From NCBI GenBank assembly GCA_024278565.1, contig JAJRSY010000055.1:1-14341 (forward strand): a DNA stretch of 14,341 nt, given 5' to 3'. This DNA comes from Bacteroidota bacterium (lineage in GTDB: Bacteria > Bacteroidota > Bacteroidia > Flavobacteriales > Flavobacteriaceae). The notes beneath the pieces were generated by a model. It was given only the letters and a program-made list of their open reading frames with translations. It made no database searches and was not told where the DNA came from. Shown in pieces: positions 14,068 to 14,341 of the stretch. Position 1 is the first letter of the stretch. Every line of letters begins with the position of its first letter. The position numbers were made by a program, and so were the translations under genes.

Positions 14068-14341
14068 TCACTTCCTTAAAAATATCCGTTTTAGTTTGTC
14101 GTTCTCTAATTTATAGACCAAGCCCATAAAAAGCACTAACAGTGGTATTCCAACATACAAATTGCGGTTAAAACCATAAAATGAAATCGCTGAAAATAGA
14201 ACAGAAACACCCAAATAGAACAAAATCTTTCGGAAGTTATAAGGAACTGGATAATGAGATTTTCCCAAATAATAAGAAAGTACCATCATGGTGCCATACG
14301 CCATTAGTGTAGCAATTGCGGAAGCCATATAGCCGATTCTA
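14068..14341 (-). CDS. Polysaccharide/oligosaccharide flippase-like membrane protein, C-terminal part (5' end outside window)
   Basis: The frame is open to the window edge (RIGYMASAIATLMAYG...), so only the last 90 or so residues are visible. They contain three hydrophobic segments: ASAIATLMAYGTMMVLSYYLG, ILFYLGVSVLFSAISFYGF and YVGIPLLVLFMGLVYKL. Between them is HYPVPYNFRKI, and a basic tail ends KLKRIFLRK. This pattern is that of the C-terminus of Wzx/MATE-type flippases, which move lipid-linked sugars across the inner membrane for surface polysaccharides. The identification rests on pattern recognition of a fragment. The IS66 element sits directly after its stop codon. Confidence 0.65.
   Translation of the reverse strand, partial: RIGYMASAIATLMAYGTMMVLSYYLGKSHYPVPYNFRKILFYLGVSVLFSAISFYGFNRNLYVGIPLLVLFMGLVYKLENDKLKRIFLRK

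Noticed and set aside
13015..14116. Several plus-strand open frames across the IS66 element
   Set aside because: They are antisense to a clearly conserved transposase and have no domain of their own.
1..14341. CRISPR arrays, tRNA or rRNA genes
   Set aside because: I found no regularly spaced identical repeats and no cloverleaf or rRNA-like segments on either strand by eye.

Overview
The window looks like a chromosomal segment of a marine-type flavobacterium (Bacteroidota, probably Flavobacteriaceae). The grounds are the AT-rich housekeeping genes, TAnnTTTG-type promoter boxes instead of TTGACA/TATAAT, lipid-free outer-membrane proteins of Bacteroidota type (DUF2490), and short palindromic repeats typical of this phylum. 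I cannot name the genus from the sequence.

Layout. (1) 1-3618 is an accessory zone. Two large imperfect palindromes of one family (1-131, cut by the window edge, and 396-527) flank a gene-less stretch and precede a leucine-rich-repeat gene. That gene is cut at codon level by an IS5-family element (820-1718). Next comes an IS110-family element (about 1825-3168) with a structured non-coding region upstream of its recombinase that reads like a bridge RNA. A 265-bp MITE-like element with perfect 21-bp terminal inverted repeats (3321-3585) follows. (2) 3619-7076 is core: dinB (-), a CYTH triphosphatase-like gene (+), pheS (-) and a DUF2490 outer-membrane gene (-). (3) 7147-12240 is a minus-strand cluster in transcription order tetR, sulP-2, sulP-1, beta-carbonic anhydrase. 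It is best read as a regulated bicarbonate/anion uptake and CO2-hydration unit, with a TetR-like self-repression site in its promoter. (4) 12501-14039 is an IS66-family element (perfect 18-bp ends) whose transposase gene is broken by a G-tract frameshift and by three copies of a 20/21-bp palindrome, two of them inserted in frame. (5) 14068 to the end is the C-terminal part of a polysaccharide flippase-like membrane protein (-).

Main discovery candidate: the IS110 leader. A perfect 12-bp stem encloses an internal loop and a terminal hairpin. The 5' side of the loop carries ten bases identical to 1825-1834 (left junction). The 3' side carries eleven bases complementary to 3161-3171 (right junction). 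A second loop carries shorter matches to both element ends. This is the strand logic of an IS110 bridge RNA, read directly from sequence. Secondary candidates are the palindromic elements invading the IS66 gene and the bridge-RNA region, the MITE-like element, and the cassette-like palindromes at the left edge.
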